Shown: positions 16,316 to 25,365, counted from the stretch's first letter. The stretch is DNA of 52,628 bases from an uncultured Tissierellia bacterium (GCA_937923265.1 CALAJY010000017.1:1-52628); one strand, 5' to 3'. Made by a program: numbers and translations. The notes: generated by a model from the sequence alone, not told the origin.

Positions 16316-17940
16316 TGACGATCGTAAGCAGCCTATTGGCATATTTTTTGGGGGCCATTCCCTTCGGCTACCTGTTCGGCCTGCTGTTACGCGGCAAGGA
16401 TATTCGAAAGGCGGGCAGTGGGAACACAGGCACGACGAATGCCTTCCGCACGTTAGGAGCAACGACGGGAATTCTCACCTTGATTTTTGACTTTTTGAAG
16501 GGCTTTCTTGCCGTGTTGCTTGCCGCAAAACTGGCGGGAACGGATCGAGCCGTCGCCCTGGCTGCCTTTCTGGTGGGTTTTGGACATTGTTATTCCCTTT
16601 TCCTCGGAGGAAAGGGCGGAAAGGCGGTAGCCAGTTCTGCGGGAGTTTTGCTTTTTGTCAATTACAAGGTGCTGCTGCTTTGCCTGGTCTTTTTTCTCGT
16701 CCTGTTTTATGCGTATCGGATTGTTTCCATCTGCTCCATGTCCTGTGCAGTCGTTGCTCTGATAAGCATCTGGCTCTTCTCCAATAGCTGGGAGATGAAA
16801 TTGGCCATCTCTCTATTGGCAATTCTTGTTTTGTATCGCCATCGCTCCAATTGGAAAAAACTGTTAGCGGGGAAAGAGAACCGATTTGGGAAAGCCCCGG
16901 TTCGCTTTCAGCTTCGCGGCTTCTTGCTCATTTTTGTTCCTCTTCTTCTGCTCAGCTGTTTTCTTGCCCGCCAATGGAATCAGGGAGAAAATTTTCGGAT
17001 CATGGAGCAAAATCCCGTGGAACGGTCCGAGGAGGGGAGAGGGGTTTTTGTTTTCTATGAATTTTGCCCGATATCGATCTCCGCAAAGGATGTGGCCTCT
17101 CTCTCAAAAGAGGAGGGCAAGGAAGGGATTCGCTACCGAAAGGGAAGTCCGCTTTTTTCATTACCGGATTCTCTGAAGAAGAAGTTTCTTTCCAGGAATG
17201 CGCAGATTCAGGCCCTCTTGCAGGATCAAACCCTTACGAAAGACCATAGAAACTCTCTGGAAAGAGAGAGTCAATTTTTGTCCCAGTCGGTTGATCAGGG
17301 AAAGCTGGTGAGTCCCATGAGCGGCCGACTTTCTTTTCATCCGGATGGCTTTGAGATGGTGATTTCTCCGGAAACCATGGATGCACTGGTTCCCGGAGAC
17401 CTCTTCGCTGCTTCTCCGGTCACAGTCCCCAAGGCCCAACAAGGGATGAAATTTGTGGAGAATCGATCCTACTTTTTTCTTCTCGATCTGCCGAGATCGG
17501 TGCAAACGCGTCCCTATAAAGTGGGAACTACCTATGAGCTGAAAATTGATTCCTTGCAGATTCCGGCGCTCTTGGTAAAGAGCAAGACGGATGAGCGCGG
17601 TAGGAGCCTCCTGTACTTTCAGCTGAATCAGGGATATGACCGGATCAAGGATTATCGCTTTTGCGATGCCTCTGTGGTTTCTGACAAGGAGATGGGCTAT
17701 CGGCTTCCCCTTTCCGCCCTGCTTGCGGAGAAAGATCGCTATTATTGTTATGTCCTGAACGAAGACAATATTGTGGTTAAGACGCGAGTGGAACTCTTGG
17801 ATGCGGATTCCGAAAAAGGAGAGGTGTTTGTAAAGGCGGAGCCCACGAAGCCCCTGGAAAAAGGAGAGCGGTGGCTTGCACTATATGATCGGGTCTTGCA
17901 AGATCCGGGTCGTTTTAAGGAAGGAGCATTGGGGGAATGA
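16312..17940 (+). CDS. plsY: PlsY glycerol-3-phosphate acyltransferase fused to a membrane-anchored HlyD-like domain
   Basis: Residues 1 to about 192 are a complete PlsY, which acylates glycerol-3-phosphate with acyl-phosphate in the membrane. Its three family motifs are GSGNTGTTNAFR (35-46), GHCYSLFLGGKGGKAVAS (91-108) and RHRSNWKKLLAGKEN (176-190). Normal PlsY ends here, at about 200 residues. This frame continues for about 350 more residues with a sixth hydrophobic segment (about 202-220) and a domain resembling reduced HlyD/membrane-fusion proteins, including a lipoyl-like KLVSPMSGRLSFHPDG (331-346) and later beta-rich sections. In Clostridia a separate HlyD-like gene often precedes yggS-sepF; here it is joined to plsY. 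No internal ribosome site or good start is visible at the junction. The overlaps with der and yggS are both ATGA. Confidence 0.85.
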   Translation: MMTIVSSLLAYFLGAIPFGYLFGLLLRGKDIRKAGSGNTGTTNAFRTLGATTGILTLIFDFLKGFLAVLLAAKLAGTDRAVALAAFLVGFGHCYSLFLGGKGGKAVASSAGVLLFVNYKVLLLCLVFFLVLFYAYRIVSICSMSCAVVALISIWLFSNSWEMKLAISLLAILVLYRHRSNWKKLLAGKENRFGKAPVRFQLRGFLLIFVPLLLLSCFLARQWNQGENFRIMEQNPVERSEEGRGVFVFYEFCPISISAKDVASLSKEEGKEGIRYRKGSPLFSLPDSLKKKFLSRNAQIQALLQDQTLTKDHRNSLERESQFLSQSVDQGKLVSPMSGRLSFHPDGFEMVISPETMDALVPGDLFAASPVTVPKAQQGMKFVENRSYFFLLDLPRSVQTRPYKVGTTYELKIDSLQIPALLVKSKTDERGRSLLYFQLNQGYDRIKDYRFCDASVVSDKEMGYRLPLSALLAEKDRYYCYVLNEDNIVVKTRVELLDADSEKGEVFVKAEPTKPLEKGERWLALYDRVLQDPGRFKEGALGE

Positions 17941-18626
17941 GTATTGCAGAACGAATTGCTGAGATTCGAGAACGAATGGACAAGGCGGCTTCCCGGTTTG
18001 GACATCGACCGGAGGATATCACCCTGGTGGGTGTGACCAAGACGGTAGAGGAGGAAGCCGTTCGGGAAGGAATCCAAGCAGGGCTCACGGATATCGGAGA
18101 GAACCGCGTGCAGGAAATTCTTCGAAAGAAGGATGCTTTCGATGGCGCTCGGATCCATATGATCGGCCGGCTGCAATCGAATAAGGTTCGCAATCTCACG
18201 CAAGGGATTCACCTGATTCAGTCCGTGGATCGGGAATCCCTGCTCCGGGAAATGGAACGCATCGGAGCGCGAGAAGTCATGGAATTTCAATGCCTCTTTC
18301 AGGTAAACATCGCCGGAGAGGATCAAAAAGGCGGGATGGGGGAGGAGGAGGTTCGTCCTCTCTTAGAGAAAGTGGAAGACCTAGCGCATGTTCGGGTCCG
18401 CGGACTCATGATGGTGGCTCCTTTTGCGGAGAACGTGGAGGAGATCCGTTGGACCTTCCGAAAAATGAGAAAATTATACGATGATTTGAAGCAAGTAGGG
18501 TATAATAGAACCGAGATGAAAGTCCTCTCCATGGGCATGACGCATGATTTTGAGGTCGCCTTGGAAGAAGGTGCAAATATGGTAAGAATTGGTTCTGCGA
18601 TTTTTGGCGAACGAAATTACCAGTAG
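17937..18626 (+). CDS. YggS-family PLP homeostasis protein
   Basis: The 229-residue protein is a pyridoxal-5'-phosphate-binding TIM-barrel protein of the YggS/PLPBP family, which buffers PLP and affects amino-acid metabolism. The PLP lysine is K35 in LVGVTKTV. Other family segments are IGENRVQEI, HMIGRLQSNKVR, VNIAGEDQKGG, GLMMVAPFAE and LSMGMTHDFEVALEEG. It is placed just before sepF, the usual Gram-positive arrangement, and overlaps the PlsY fusion stop by 4 bases. Confidence 0.95.
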   Translation: MSIAERIAEIRERMDKAASRFGHRPEDITLVGVTKTVEEEAVREGIQAGLTDIGENRVQEILRKKDAFDGARIHMIGRLQSNKVRNLTQGIHLIQSVDRESLLREMERIGAREVMEFQCLFQVNIAGEDQKGGMGEEEVRPLLEKVEDLAHVRVRGLMMVAPFAENVEEIRWTFRKMRKLYDDLKQVGYNRTEMKVLSMGMTHDFEVALEEGANMVRIGSAIFGERNYQ

Positions 18627-18634
18627 GAGGAAAA

Positions 18635-19144
18635 ATGGGATTACTAGATAAAATGAAGAATCTGGTAGGAATTGAAGATGCCTACTATGATGAGGATTAT
18701 GCGGACGAATATGATCGCCGCAATGAAGAAGAAAGTTCTCCGGTCGAGGAAAGCAGCTATGAGCCAACCGACTTCACGGCAGAAAGTTCCACGCCTTCCT
18801 ATACGGAGCCTACCTCACGGTCCAGTCGCAGCAACGTTGTGTCGATGAGCTCTTCCAGCTCTTCGAGCCATGTTCGTATTTCCATTCAAGAGCCCTTGGA
18901 GTATGATGACGGTCCGGGAATCATTGACAATATCACCGAGCGTCGCACCGTGATCATGAACCTGGAAATGCTGGAGGTCGATAAGAAGCGCCAGATTTTT
19001 GACTTTGTGAGCGGTGGTGTTTACGCCTTGGAAGGCAACATTAAAAAGGTCACGAAAGACATCTATGTCATCACGCCGAAGGGTGTGGAAGTGGATGGAA
19101 GCTTGAAAGAAGCGGTCGGCGATAAGAGCATGTATCAGCTTTAA
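18635..19144 (+). CDS. sepF: Cell division protein SepF
   Basis: SepF binds the FtsZ C terminus and tethers FtsZ filaments to the membrane. The 169-residue product has an N-terminal amphipathic membrane-targeting helix (MGLLDKMKNLVGI), an acidic and Ser-rich linker (about residues 15-75), and the conserved SepF core (TVIMNLEMLEV, FDFVSGGVYALEGNIKKV). It starts after TAGGAGG and ends the transcription unit at a strong terminator. Confidence 0.95.
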   Translation: MGLLDKMKNLVGIEDAYYDEDYADEYDRRNEEESSPVEESSYEPTDFTAESSTPSYTEPTSRSSRSNVVSMSSSSSSSHVRISIQEPLEYDDGPGIIDNITERRTVIMNLEMLEVDKKRQIFDFVSGGVYALEGNIKKVTKDIYVITPKGVEVDGSLKEAVGDKSMYQL

Positions 19145-19170
19145 GTGACCCGGCAATACGATACGAGAGA

Positions 19171-19197
19171 AAAGGGATGGACGCCATCCCTTTTTTT
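19171..19197 (+). terminator. Rho-independent terminator after sepF
   Basis: AAAGGGATGG (19171-19180) pairs with CCATCCCTTT (19184-19193) across an ACG loop and runs into a T tract ending at 19197. Confidence 0.92.
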
Positions 19198-19264
19198 ATT
19201 CGAAGAAGAGACCGCTATGGAACAGAGGACGGGAAAATGAGACCTTTTTCTCCCTGTCTTCCCG

Positions 19265-19270
19265 TATTAT
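19265..19270 (+). promoter_or_regulatory. Candidate -10 element before lspA
   Basis: TATTAT lies 15 bases before the lspA start and downstream of the sepF terminator, where a new promoter is expected. No good -35 is visible, and the short distance leaves little leader. The 87-base gap holds nothing else I can identify beyond a weak 7-bp inverted repeat (ACGGGAA/TTCCCGT). Confidence 0.3.
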
Positions 19271-19284
19271 GGAAATGAGGAAAT

Positions 19285-19743
19285 ATGGTTTTACTGTTGA
19301 TGACGATCCTTACCTTCCTTGCAGATTTATTGACCAAGCTCCTGATTCGTTCAAATTTATATCAGGGTCACGCTTCTCTCTTGGGTAAGTACCTCCAGCT
19401 GACCTACGTGGAAAATCGAGGAGCCGCCTTCGGAATCTTTCAAGGAAGGAGTCTCTTTCTCATCCTGCTTCCCCTCTTAATCATCGGCTTCTTGCTCTAC
19501 TTTTACCGCAAGGAGCCCCGGAAGAGTCCAATCCTTAAAATCGGGACCGGGCTTATCATCGGGGGAGCCCTTGGAAACTTGTTGGACCGGGTGATGCTTG
19601 GATATGTTGTGGATTTCATCCAAGTAGATCTCGTGGACTTCTTCCAGTTTCCGGTTTTTAACGTGGCAGACATCGGCGTCACCTTGGGGACGGGCTTTCT
19701 TCTTCTCTTTTTGTTACTGGAATCCGGGAAAGGAGAATCGTGA
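19285..19743 (+). CDS. lspA: Lipoprotein signal peptidase (signal peptidase II)
   Basis: LspA removes the signal peptide of prolipoproteins in the membrane after lipid addition. The 152-residue protein has four hydrophobic segments and the family motifs NRGAAFG (44-50), GNLLDR (97-102) and FNVADIGVT. The catalytic aspartates are predicted at D110 (VVDF) and D129 (NVAD), with the 19-residue spacing known for the family. It would process the lipoprotein encoded at 49200. The stop overlaps the ung start by one base (TGATG). Confidence 0.94.
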   Translation: MVLLLMTILTFLADLLTKLLIRSNLYQGHASLLGKYLQLTYVENRGAAFGIFQGRSLFLILLPLLIIGFLLYFYRKEPRKSPILKIGTGLIIGGALGNLLDRVMLGYVVDFIQVDLVDFFQFPVFNVADIGVTLGTGFLLLFLLLESGKGES

Positions 19744-20423
19744 TGAGTGTGCACATTGGAAACGACTGGGACCAGCTGTTGGAAGATCAATGGGAAGAGC
19801 CCTATTACCGGACACTGCGCCGTTTGCTTTGGGAAGAGTATCAAAAATACACGGTTTATCCGAAGGCAGACCAAATCTTTCATGCTTTAGCGGAATGCTC
19901 TTTCCGGGATACGAAGGTAGTGATTCTCGGTCAGGACCCCTACCATGGAGACGGACAGGCAAACGGGCTGGCGTTTTCCGTGAATCCGGGAATCGCCCTA
20001 CCGCCTTCTTTACAGAACATCTATCAGGAATTGGAACAGGACTTAGGCGTTCCTCCCGCAAAGACGGGAGATCTTAGCCCCTGGGCACGGCAGGGCGTGT
20101 TGCTCCTCAATGCGGGACTGACGGTACGTGCCCATTGCGCCAATTCCCATTCGGGGATTGGCTGGTCACGGTTGACCGACCACATCATCTCTCTTTTGGG
20201 AAAGCGCGAAAAACCGCTGGCCTTTCTCTTGTGGGGAAGGTTCGCCCAAAGCAAGGAGAAATACATCCAAAACCCCGCTCACCTCATCTTAAAATCTCCC
20301 CATCCCTCACCACTTTCGGCATATCGGGGATTTTTCGGGTCACGGCCCTTCTCGAAAATCAATCAATTTTTAGAGGCCACGAACCAAAAACCAATCCGGT
20401 GGAATTTGGAGGAAGCGGAATGA
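19743..20423 (+). CDS. ung: Uracil-DNA glycosylase (family 1)
   Basis: Ung removes uracil from DNA as the first step of base-excision repair. The 226-residue protein keeps the water-activating motif GQDPYHGDGQANGLAFSV and the DNA-intercalation motif HPSPLSAYRGFFG, plus LLLNAGLTVRA and FLLWGRFAQ. The ATG at 19743 is preferred over the GTG just before it because it forms the TGATG junction with lspA. It overlaps the next gene by ATGA. Confidence 0.96.
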   Translation: MSVHIGNDWDQLLEDQWEEPYYRTLRRLLWEEYQKYTVYPKADQIFHALAECSFRDTKVVILGQDPYHGDGQANGLAFSVNPGIALPPSLQNIYQELEQDLGVPPAKTGDLSPWARQGVLLLNAGLTVRAHCANSHSGIGWSRLTDHIISLLGKREKPLAFLLWGRFAQSKEKYIQNPAHLILKSPHPSPLSAYRGFFGSRPFSKINQFLEATNQKPIRWNLEEAE

Positions 20424-21340
20424 GAATCGTCCTGGCAGAGGGAGAAGGGGGAGACCGGATGGACCGCTTTCTGGTAGAGTATCTGGAAGAGACCTCTCGC
20501 AGTCAAATTCAAAAAGCAATCCACGATGGGGCCATTCTCTTAAACGGGCACCGGGGAAAGCCCAAAGACCTTGTCCAAGAAGGGGATTGCCTGCAGATCG
20601 ATCTTTCCTACTTTGCCATCGATCCGATCGTCGGAGAAGATCTGCCTCTGGAGATTCTTTTTGAGGATAGAGACCTTATCGTGGTGAATAAGCCGGCGGG
20701 CATGATTGTTCACCCGACATCGGTGATTCGCCATGGCACCTTGGTGAACGCCTTATTGGGTCGAAAGATCCCACTGAGCCGGTTGGGGGGAGAGGAAAGG
20801 CCGGGCATTGTTCATCGACTCGATGCACAGACAACGGGCGCACTCGTGGTGGCGAAGACGGATTTGGCCTTTACCCGTTTAAAAGAACAATTTAAGGAAC
20901 ATACCGTCGAAAAGCGCTATATGGCTCTTGTCGAAGGAAGATGGCAGGTGGATCATCTTAGTATCGAAAGCTTACTGGGAAGAGATCCCAATCACCGCCA
21001 GAAAATTTCTTCCCGTCCTGAAGGAAAGCGGGCCATCTCCATTGTTACCAGCAAGGACTGGACGGATAGGGTCACTTATGTGGAAGTAATCATCTTAACC
21101 GGTCGAACGCATCAGATTCGCGTTCATGTTTCCGAAGCGGGTCATCCGGTGCTAGGGGATGATCTCTATGGATTCCGGAAACAGCGGTTTTCCTTTTCTC
21201 ATCAGATGCTGCATGCGCGAGAGCTTCGTTTGCTGCATCCGATAACGGGAGAGCCCATGACCTTCCTTGCGGAACCCGATGAGGAGATGAAGAGGGCTTT
21301 TGAAAAATTTGGATTTTCTTGGAAGCAGAAAACAGAATAG
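20420..21340 (+). CDS. RluA-family pseudouridine synthase (RluD/YlyB type)
   Basis: The 306-residue enzyme isomerises specific uridines, most likely in 23S rRNA. It has an N-terminal S4-like RNA-binding part (RMDRFLVEYLEETSRSQIQ, LLNGHRGKPKDLVQEGD) and the catalytic domain with the Asp in HRLDAQTTGALVVAK, plus NKPAGMIVHP and LTGRTHQIRVH. The position right after lspA is the classical rluD-like location. The ATG at 20420 overlaps the ung stop. The target position is not fixed by sequence. Confidence 0.92.
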   Translation: MRIVLAEGEGGDRMDRFLVEYLEETSRSQIQKAIHDGAILLNGHRGKPKDLVQEGDCLQIDLSYFAIDPIVGEDLPLEILFEDRDLIVVNKPAGMIVHPTSVIRHGTLVNALLGRKIPLSRLGGEERPGIVHRLDAQTTGALVVAKTDLAFTRLKEQFKEHTVEKRYMALVEGRWQVDHLSIESLLGRDPNHRQKISSRPEGKRAISIVTSKDWTDRVTYVEVIILTGRTHQIRVHVSEAGHPVLGDDLYGFRKQRFSFSHQMLHARELRLLHPITGEPMTFLAEPDEEMKRAFEKFGFSWKQKTE

Positions 21341-21348
21341 GAGGACAG

Positions 21349-22818
21349 ATGGTCGCAAGGGTTTTATCGGCCTGTTTTGATTGCTTTGAGGTGTGTCCTG
21401 TTCACGTAGAAGCGGAGATTCTGAATGGATTCTCCGCTTTTTTTATTGTGGGCATGGCACAGACGGATGTCTTGGAATCAAGAACAAGGGTAAGAGCCGC
21501 CCTGGATACCTTAGGTTACAGAATGCCGGTGGGAAAAATCGTGGTAAACCTGTTTCCTGCCGCCCTGCCGAAAAGGGGAAGCTATTGGGATCTTCCTCTT
21601 TCCATCGCTTTGCTGAAGGCAATGGCAAAGCTGCCCCCGCAGGCGGGCGAGCGGGATTTTTTTCTCGGTGAATTATCACTGGACGGGAGAATCCTCCCCT
21701 TGGAACACAGTTTTGCCTTGCTCGCGGGAATCGCCCAGATTCCCGATCACAGAGTTTTCTTGCCGTTCGAGAATGCGGAGGAGGCGGGACGAATTCCCGG
21801 TCTGCATTATAAGATCTGTCACTCCCTTGCTCAGTTGGTGGAAGAGCTGCGGGGAGGATCCCCTTCGCCGTCGTTTCAGGGAAGCTGGAAAAACTTTACC
21901 CAGTGGATTTCCCACGGCCCCAGACAGGATTTTGGAGACTATATCGATTTGCAAGGACAACCCCTTCTGAAACGGGTCCTGATGTTGGCTGCGATTGGCC
22001 GGCACTCCTTGTTACTCATCGGGCCTCCCGGCAATGGCAAGACCATGGCGCTGAAACGCTTCGGGGGAATCCTGCCACCGCTGTCTTCGCAAGAGATCAT
22101 GGAACGACTTCGCCTCACCTCCCATTGTCTTGACCCATCCCTGCGAGAAGCGATTTTTTCGCCGGTCCGTTTCCCGCATCCCGATATCAGCGTTACCGGT
22201 CTCATCGGCGGGGGCCGGCCCATTCAGCCGGGGGAAGTGAGTCTTGCCCATCGTGGCACCCTTATCCTGGATGAGTTGCCTCTTTTTTCTCGCAAGGGGT
22301 TGGAATTGCTCCGCCAGCCCTGGGGGGAGCACGAGATTTCATTGAATCGGGGAGGAAGAATCCTTCGCTTTCCCGCGGATTTCCAGCTCGTAGCCGCCAT
22401 GAATCCCTGTCCCTGCGGCTACGAGGGCGATCCCCTCCACAATTGCAGCTGTCGTCCCTATGAAATCCTTCGCTACCGCAAGCGGCTTTCGCAGCCATTC
22501 TTGGATCGGTTTGGGCTGATCCTGGAGGTACAGAAGGGGAAGGGGGATGACCGCCTTTCCACCGACATAATGAAGAAAAAGGTGCGGGAAGGCAGAAGGT
22601 TCTTAGAAGAGAACAAATGCTCCTTCACCAAGGAGGCCAAGGCCGGTGAAGATTCGCTTTGTCAGCGCTTTTCTTTGAGCCGGAGATTTCGTTCGAAGAT
22701 GGAGGCCGTTGCGCGGAGCATCGGCGCTTTGGATGGGAGAGACCGGGTGGAGGAGGACATGATTTTTGAAGCATTTTCCTATCAACGAGCCCGGTTCCAA
22801 TACTGGCCGGATGATTAA
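21349..22818 (+). CDS. comM: YifB/ComM-family Mg-chelatase-like AAA+ ATPase
   Basis: The 489-residue protein has the ComM/YifB layout: an N-terminal Lon-like ChlI domain (GFSAFFIVGMAQTDVLESR, VVNLFPAALPKRGSYWDLP), a central AAA+ Mg-chelatase domain with Walker A (GPPGNGKTM) and Walker B (LILDELPLF), a cysteine-rich zinc-like patch (AAMNPCPCGYEGD, CSCRP) and a C-terminal helical domain. ComM in naturally competent bacteria is a branch-migration helicase for DNA integration; in other bacteria the role is less clear. The ATG at 21349 lies 4 bases after AGGAGG, which excludes a longer upstream start. Confidence 0.9.
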   Translation: MVARVLSACFDCFEVCPVHVEAEILNGFSAFFIVGMAQTDVLESRTRVRAALDTLGYRMPVGKIVVNLFPAALPKRGSYWDLPLSIALLKAMAKLPPQAGERDFFLGELSLDGRILPLEHSFALLAGIAQIPDHRVFLPFENAEEAGRIPGLHYKICHSLAQLVEELRGGSPSPSFQGSWKNFTQWISHGPRQDFGDYIDLQGQPLLKRVLMLAAIGRHSLLLIGPPGNGKTMALKRFGGILPPLSSQEIMERLRLTSHCLDPSLREAIFSPVRFPHPDISVTGLIGGGRPIQPGEVSLAHRGTLILDELPLFSRKGLELLRQPWGEHEISLNRGGRILRFPADFQLVAAMNPCPCGYEGDPLHNCSCRPYEILRYRKRLSQPFLDRFGLILEVQKGKGDDRLSTDIMKKKVREGRRFLEENKCSFTKEAKAGEDSLCQRFSLSRRFRSKMEAVARSIGALDGRDRVEEDMIFEAFSYQRARFQYWPDD

Positions 22819-22833
22819 TGTATGAATATTCAA

Positions 22834-22878
22834 TATAATGGACTTTTGTTTGTGATACTTCTGTCTACTTGGTATAAT
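22834..22878 (+). promoter_or_regulatory. Two candidate -10 boxes for efp
   Basis: TATAAT occurs at 22834-22839 and again at 22873-22878, each followed by GG. The second is 31 bases before the efp start and better placed. A weak TTTGTG lies 18 bases upstream of it. Confidence 0.5.
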
Positions 22879-22908
22879 GGATTAGAAAACCAATTTTAGG
22901 AGGACACT

Positions 22909-23466
22909 ATGATTTCAGCCAATGAATTAAGAAAAGGAACAACATTCGTTCATGATGGTGACGTATACCAGATTATCGATTTTCAGCATGTAAAACCGGG
23001 GAAAGGGGCTGCCTTTGTCCGCTGCAAAATTCGTTCGGTGATGAACGGGGGAGCAAAAGAAGTTACCTTCAACCCCAACGATAAGTTTGAGGAAGCACGG
23101 ATTGATACCAAAGAAATGCAGTATCTATACACGGATGGCCAGCTTTTCTACTTCATGGATCCGGAATCCTATGAACAGATTCCTTTGGAGCAAGACATTG
23201 TAGAGTCCGCAATGAAATACCTACGGGAAAATGATACGGCGACGATTCGTTTTTACCAGGGAAAGGCTTTTGATGTGCAGGCTCCTTTCTTTGTGGAACT
23301 AGAAGTTACCGAGACCGAGCCGGGCTTGAAAGGCGATACGGCTACGGGTGCAACAAAACCCGCTACTGTCGAGACCGGAGCAACTCTGAACGTGCCTCTC
23401 TTTATCAATATCGGTGACAAGATTAAGATTGACACGCGGACGGATGAATATTTATCCCGCGTATAG
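22909..23466 (+). CDS. efp: Translation elongation factor P
   Basis: EF-P rescues ribosomes stalled on proline runs. The 185 residues form the usual three beta-barrel domains. The tip of domain I reads KPGKGAAFVR, with K32 as the residue normally modified. Domains II and III contain TFNPNDKFEEA and the family C-terminal signature region (GATLNVPLFINIGDKIKIDTRT). It begins after TAGGAGG and has its own promoter. nusB follows after 9 bases. Confidence 0.97.
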   Translation: MISANELRKGTTFVHDGDVYQIIDFQHVKPGKGAAFVRCKIRSVMNGGAKEVTFNPNDKFEEARIDTKEMQYLYTDGQLFYFMDPESYEQIPLEQDIVESAMKYLRENDTATIRFYQGKAFDVQAPFFVELEVTETEPGLKGDTATGATKPATVETGATLNVPLFINIGDKIKIDTRTDEYLSRV

Positions 23467-23475
23467 GAGATTCTG

Positions 23476-23877
23476 ATGAAACGTGCGGAACAGCGGGAAT
23501 GGCTCGTCCGCCTCTGTTACCAACTAGCCATGAATGAGCCGGAGAATGAATCTTTGGATGAGCTGCTGGAACTCCATGAGCTACCTACGAACAATTCCTA
23601 TTTGCGTCAGTCCTTGCAATCCTTACGAGATCACCGGCAAGAGATTGATCGGGAAATTGAAACTCACCTTGGGAAACGGCGGCTTTCCGATATCAAGCCC
23701 GTTGATCTGGCGATTTTGCGTGTTGCTGTCGATGAGATGCTTTTCAGCAAATTGGCACCGGTATCCGTCGTGATCAACGAATCGGTGGAGATTGCCAAAA
23801 CCTATTCGGAGGAAAATGCCTATAAATTTATCAATGGAGTGTTGGCGGCAGTAACGAAGGGCAGTGACCATGAGTAA
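23476..23877 (+). CDS. nusB: Transcription antitermination factor NusB
   Basis: NusB binds boxA RNA with S10 and helps antitermination on rRNA operons. The 133-residue all-helical protein carries the family motifs RLCYQLAMNE, LSDIKPVDLAILRVAVDEML, PVSVVINESVEIAKTYSEE and the final KFINGVLAAV. It overlaps the xseA start by 8 bases, so the two are likely coupled. Confidence 0.95.
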   Translation: MKRAEQREWLVRLCYQLAMNEPENESLDELLELHELPTNNSYLRQSLQSLRDHRQEIDREIETHLGKRRLSDIKPVDLAILRVAVDEMLFSKLAPVSVVINESVEIAKTYSEENAYKFINGVLAAVTKGSDHE

Positions 23878-25063
23878 GGCCATCAAGGTTCGAGAGCTTT
23901 CTTTATATATTCAACAGCTTATCCGCCGAGACATGGTCTTAAACTCGATTGACATCGAGGGCGAGGTGGTAAACCTTCGAAGGGGTCGGTTTACCTATTT
24001 TGATTTAAAGGATCGTGATGCCCTCCTGAATTGTTGCATCTTTGACCAGGGCGTTCGGGTGAACTTTCAGGAAGGAGACCAGGTCGTTGCCAGCGGTCGT
24101 ATTGATACCTATCTGAGTCGCAGTCGCTATCAGTTGATCGTCCGGCAGGTTGTACCGGTAGGCTTAGGCTCTCAGCTCTTGCAGTTAGAGCTTCTGAAGA
24201 AGAAGCTCTTTCAAGAGGGGATTTTCGATCGGAATCGGAAACGGTCCCTTCCCACTTTCCCAAAAAGAATTGGTTTGATTACTTCGCTTCATGGAGCCGT
24301 GCTTCATGACTTTTGCAATGAACTCAATCGAAGGTATCCTCTGGCGGAGGTGGTTCTTGCACCCGCAGGGGTTCAGGGAAAACAGGCAGCCAAGGAAATG
24401 GAAGACGCCTTATTGGCGCTGGAAAGAAATTCGCAGATCCACAAAATAGATGTCATCGTTCTTGCCCGTGGGGGAGGAAGCAGTGAGGACCTGGGTGCCT
24501 TTAATCAGGAAAACCTTGTTCGGGCCATCTCAAAGTGTTCCATTCCCTTGGTGAGTGCGGTGGGACATCAGGTGGACTTTACCTTAGTGGACCTGGTGAG
24601 CGATCAGAGAGCATCAACGCCCACAGAGGCTGCGGTGGTAGTTAGCCCTGACCGACAAGATCTGCACCGTCTCCTGGATGAAATGGAGCAGAGGATTCAG
24701 GCCCAATTCTTACAATATATTGAGACCGGCAGGGCTCGACTCAACCAATGGGAACAGCGGGCAGAACAAGGGAATCCCATGACGATGATTGAAACACATC
24801 GGCAGAATCTGGAGAGGATGAAGCTCAAAATCACGCAGAATCTTCTTTTCAGCTTTCGCCGTCTGCGCAGTGAACTCGATGGCCTTGATCGGAAAAAGGA
24901 GCATCTCTATGGCCAGTCAAACCTTCTTTGGCGGCTTTACACGCCGGAAGGCGTCATCATCCAGCAGGAAAATCAGGTGGAAGTGGGAAAGCACTATGAT
25001 TTACTATCCGAAAAAGCGCGTTTTCGTATTTTTGTGGAGAACGAGGAGAGAGACTCGCAATGA
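23870..25063 (+). CDS. xseA: Exodeoxyribonuclease VII large subunit
   Basis: XseA is the catalytic subunit of exonuclease VII, which degrades single-stranded DNA. The 397-residue protein has an N-terminal OB-fold (VNLRRGRFTYFDLKD), the catalytic region (GLITSLHGAVLHDF, VLARGGGSSEDLGAFN, SAVGHQVDFTLVDLVSD and RASTPTEAA) and a long coiled-coil C-terminal part. The ATG at 23870 is preferred over a GTG two codons earlier. xseB follows directly. Confidence 0.95.
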   Translation: MSKAIKVRELSLYIQQLIRRDMVLNSIDIEGEVVNLRRGRFTYFDLKDRDALLNCCIFDQGVRVNFQEGDQVVASGRIDTYLSRSRYQLIVRQVVPVGLGSQLLQLELLKKKLFQEGIFDRNRKRSLPTFPKRIGLITSLHGAVLHDFCNELNRRYPLAEVVLAPAGVQGKQAAKEMEDALLALERNSQIHKIDVIVLARGGGSSEDLGAFNQENLVRAISKCSIPLVSAVGHQVDFTLVDLVSDQRASTPTEAAVVVSPDRQDLHRLLDEMEQRIQAQFLQYIETGRARLNQWEQRAEQGNPMTMIETHRQNLERMKLKITQNLLFSFRRLRSELDGLDRKKEHLYGQSNLLWRLYTPEGVIIQQENQVEVGKHYDLLSEKARFRIFVENEERDSQ

Positions 25064-25086
25064 GGCTAGCTACCCAAGGAGGAAAC

Positions 25087-25365
25087 ATGACAGAGAATTT
25101 GTCTTTTGAAGACTTGTCACCAACAAAGCGAGAAGGCGGGGAAGAAGACTCCTCGAATCTGGATTTTGAAAAAGGGATGACACGGATGCGGGAAATTGTC
25201 GAGCAGATGGCAAATCCTTCCCTAAGCTTGAAGGACCGGATGAATTTATACAAAGAGTCTAAGGAGCTTTCCCAAAAAATGCATGAACTGTTGGATCGGT
25301 CCGAAACCTTCGTTCGCAACCTGGAAGGGGAGGAAATTTCCTATACAAAGGAAGACGAGGAATGA
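25087..25365 (+). CDS. xseB: Exodeoxyribonuclease VII small subunit
   Basis: XseB binds the coiled coils of XseA. The 92-residue protein contains the family core LDFEKGMTRMREIVEQMANP and LSLKDRMNLYKESKELSQ with flanking acidic tails. The ATG at 25087 sits 4 bases after AAGGAGG; an in-frame ATG overlapping the xseA stop at 25060 lacks such a site and adds only 9 residues. The stop overlaps the ispA start by 4 bases. Confidence 0.9.
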   Translation: MTENLSFEDLSPTKREGGEEDSSNLDFEKGMTRMREIVEQMANPSLSLKDRMNLYKESKELSQKMHELLDRSETFVRNLEGEEISYTKEDEE

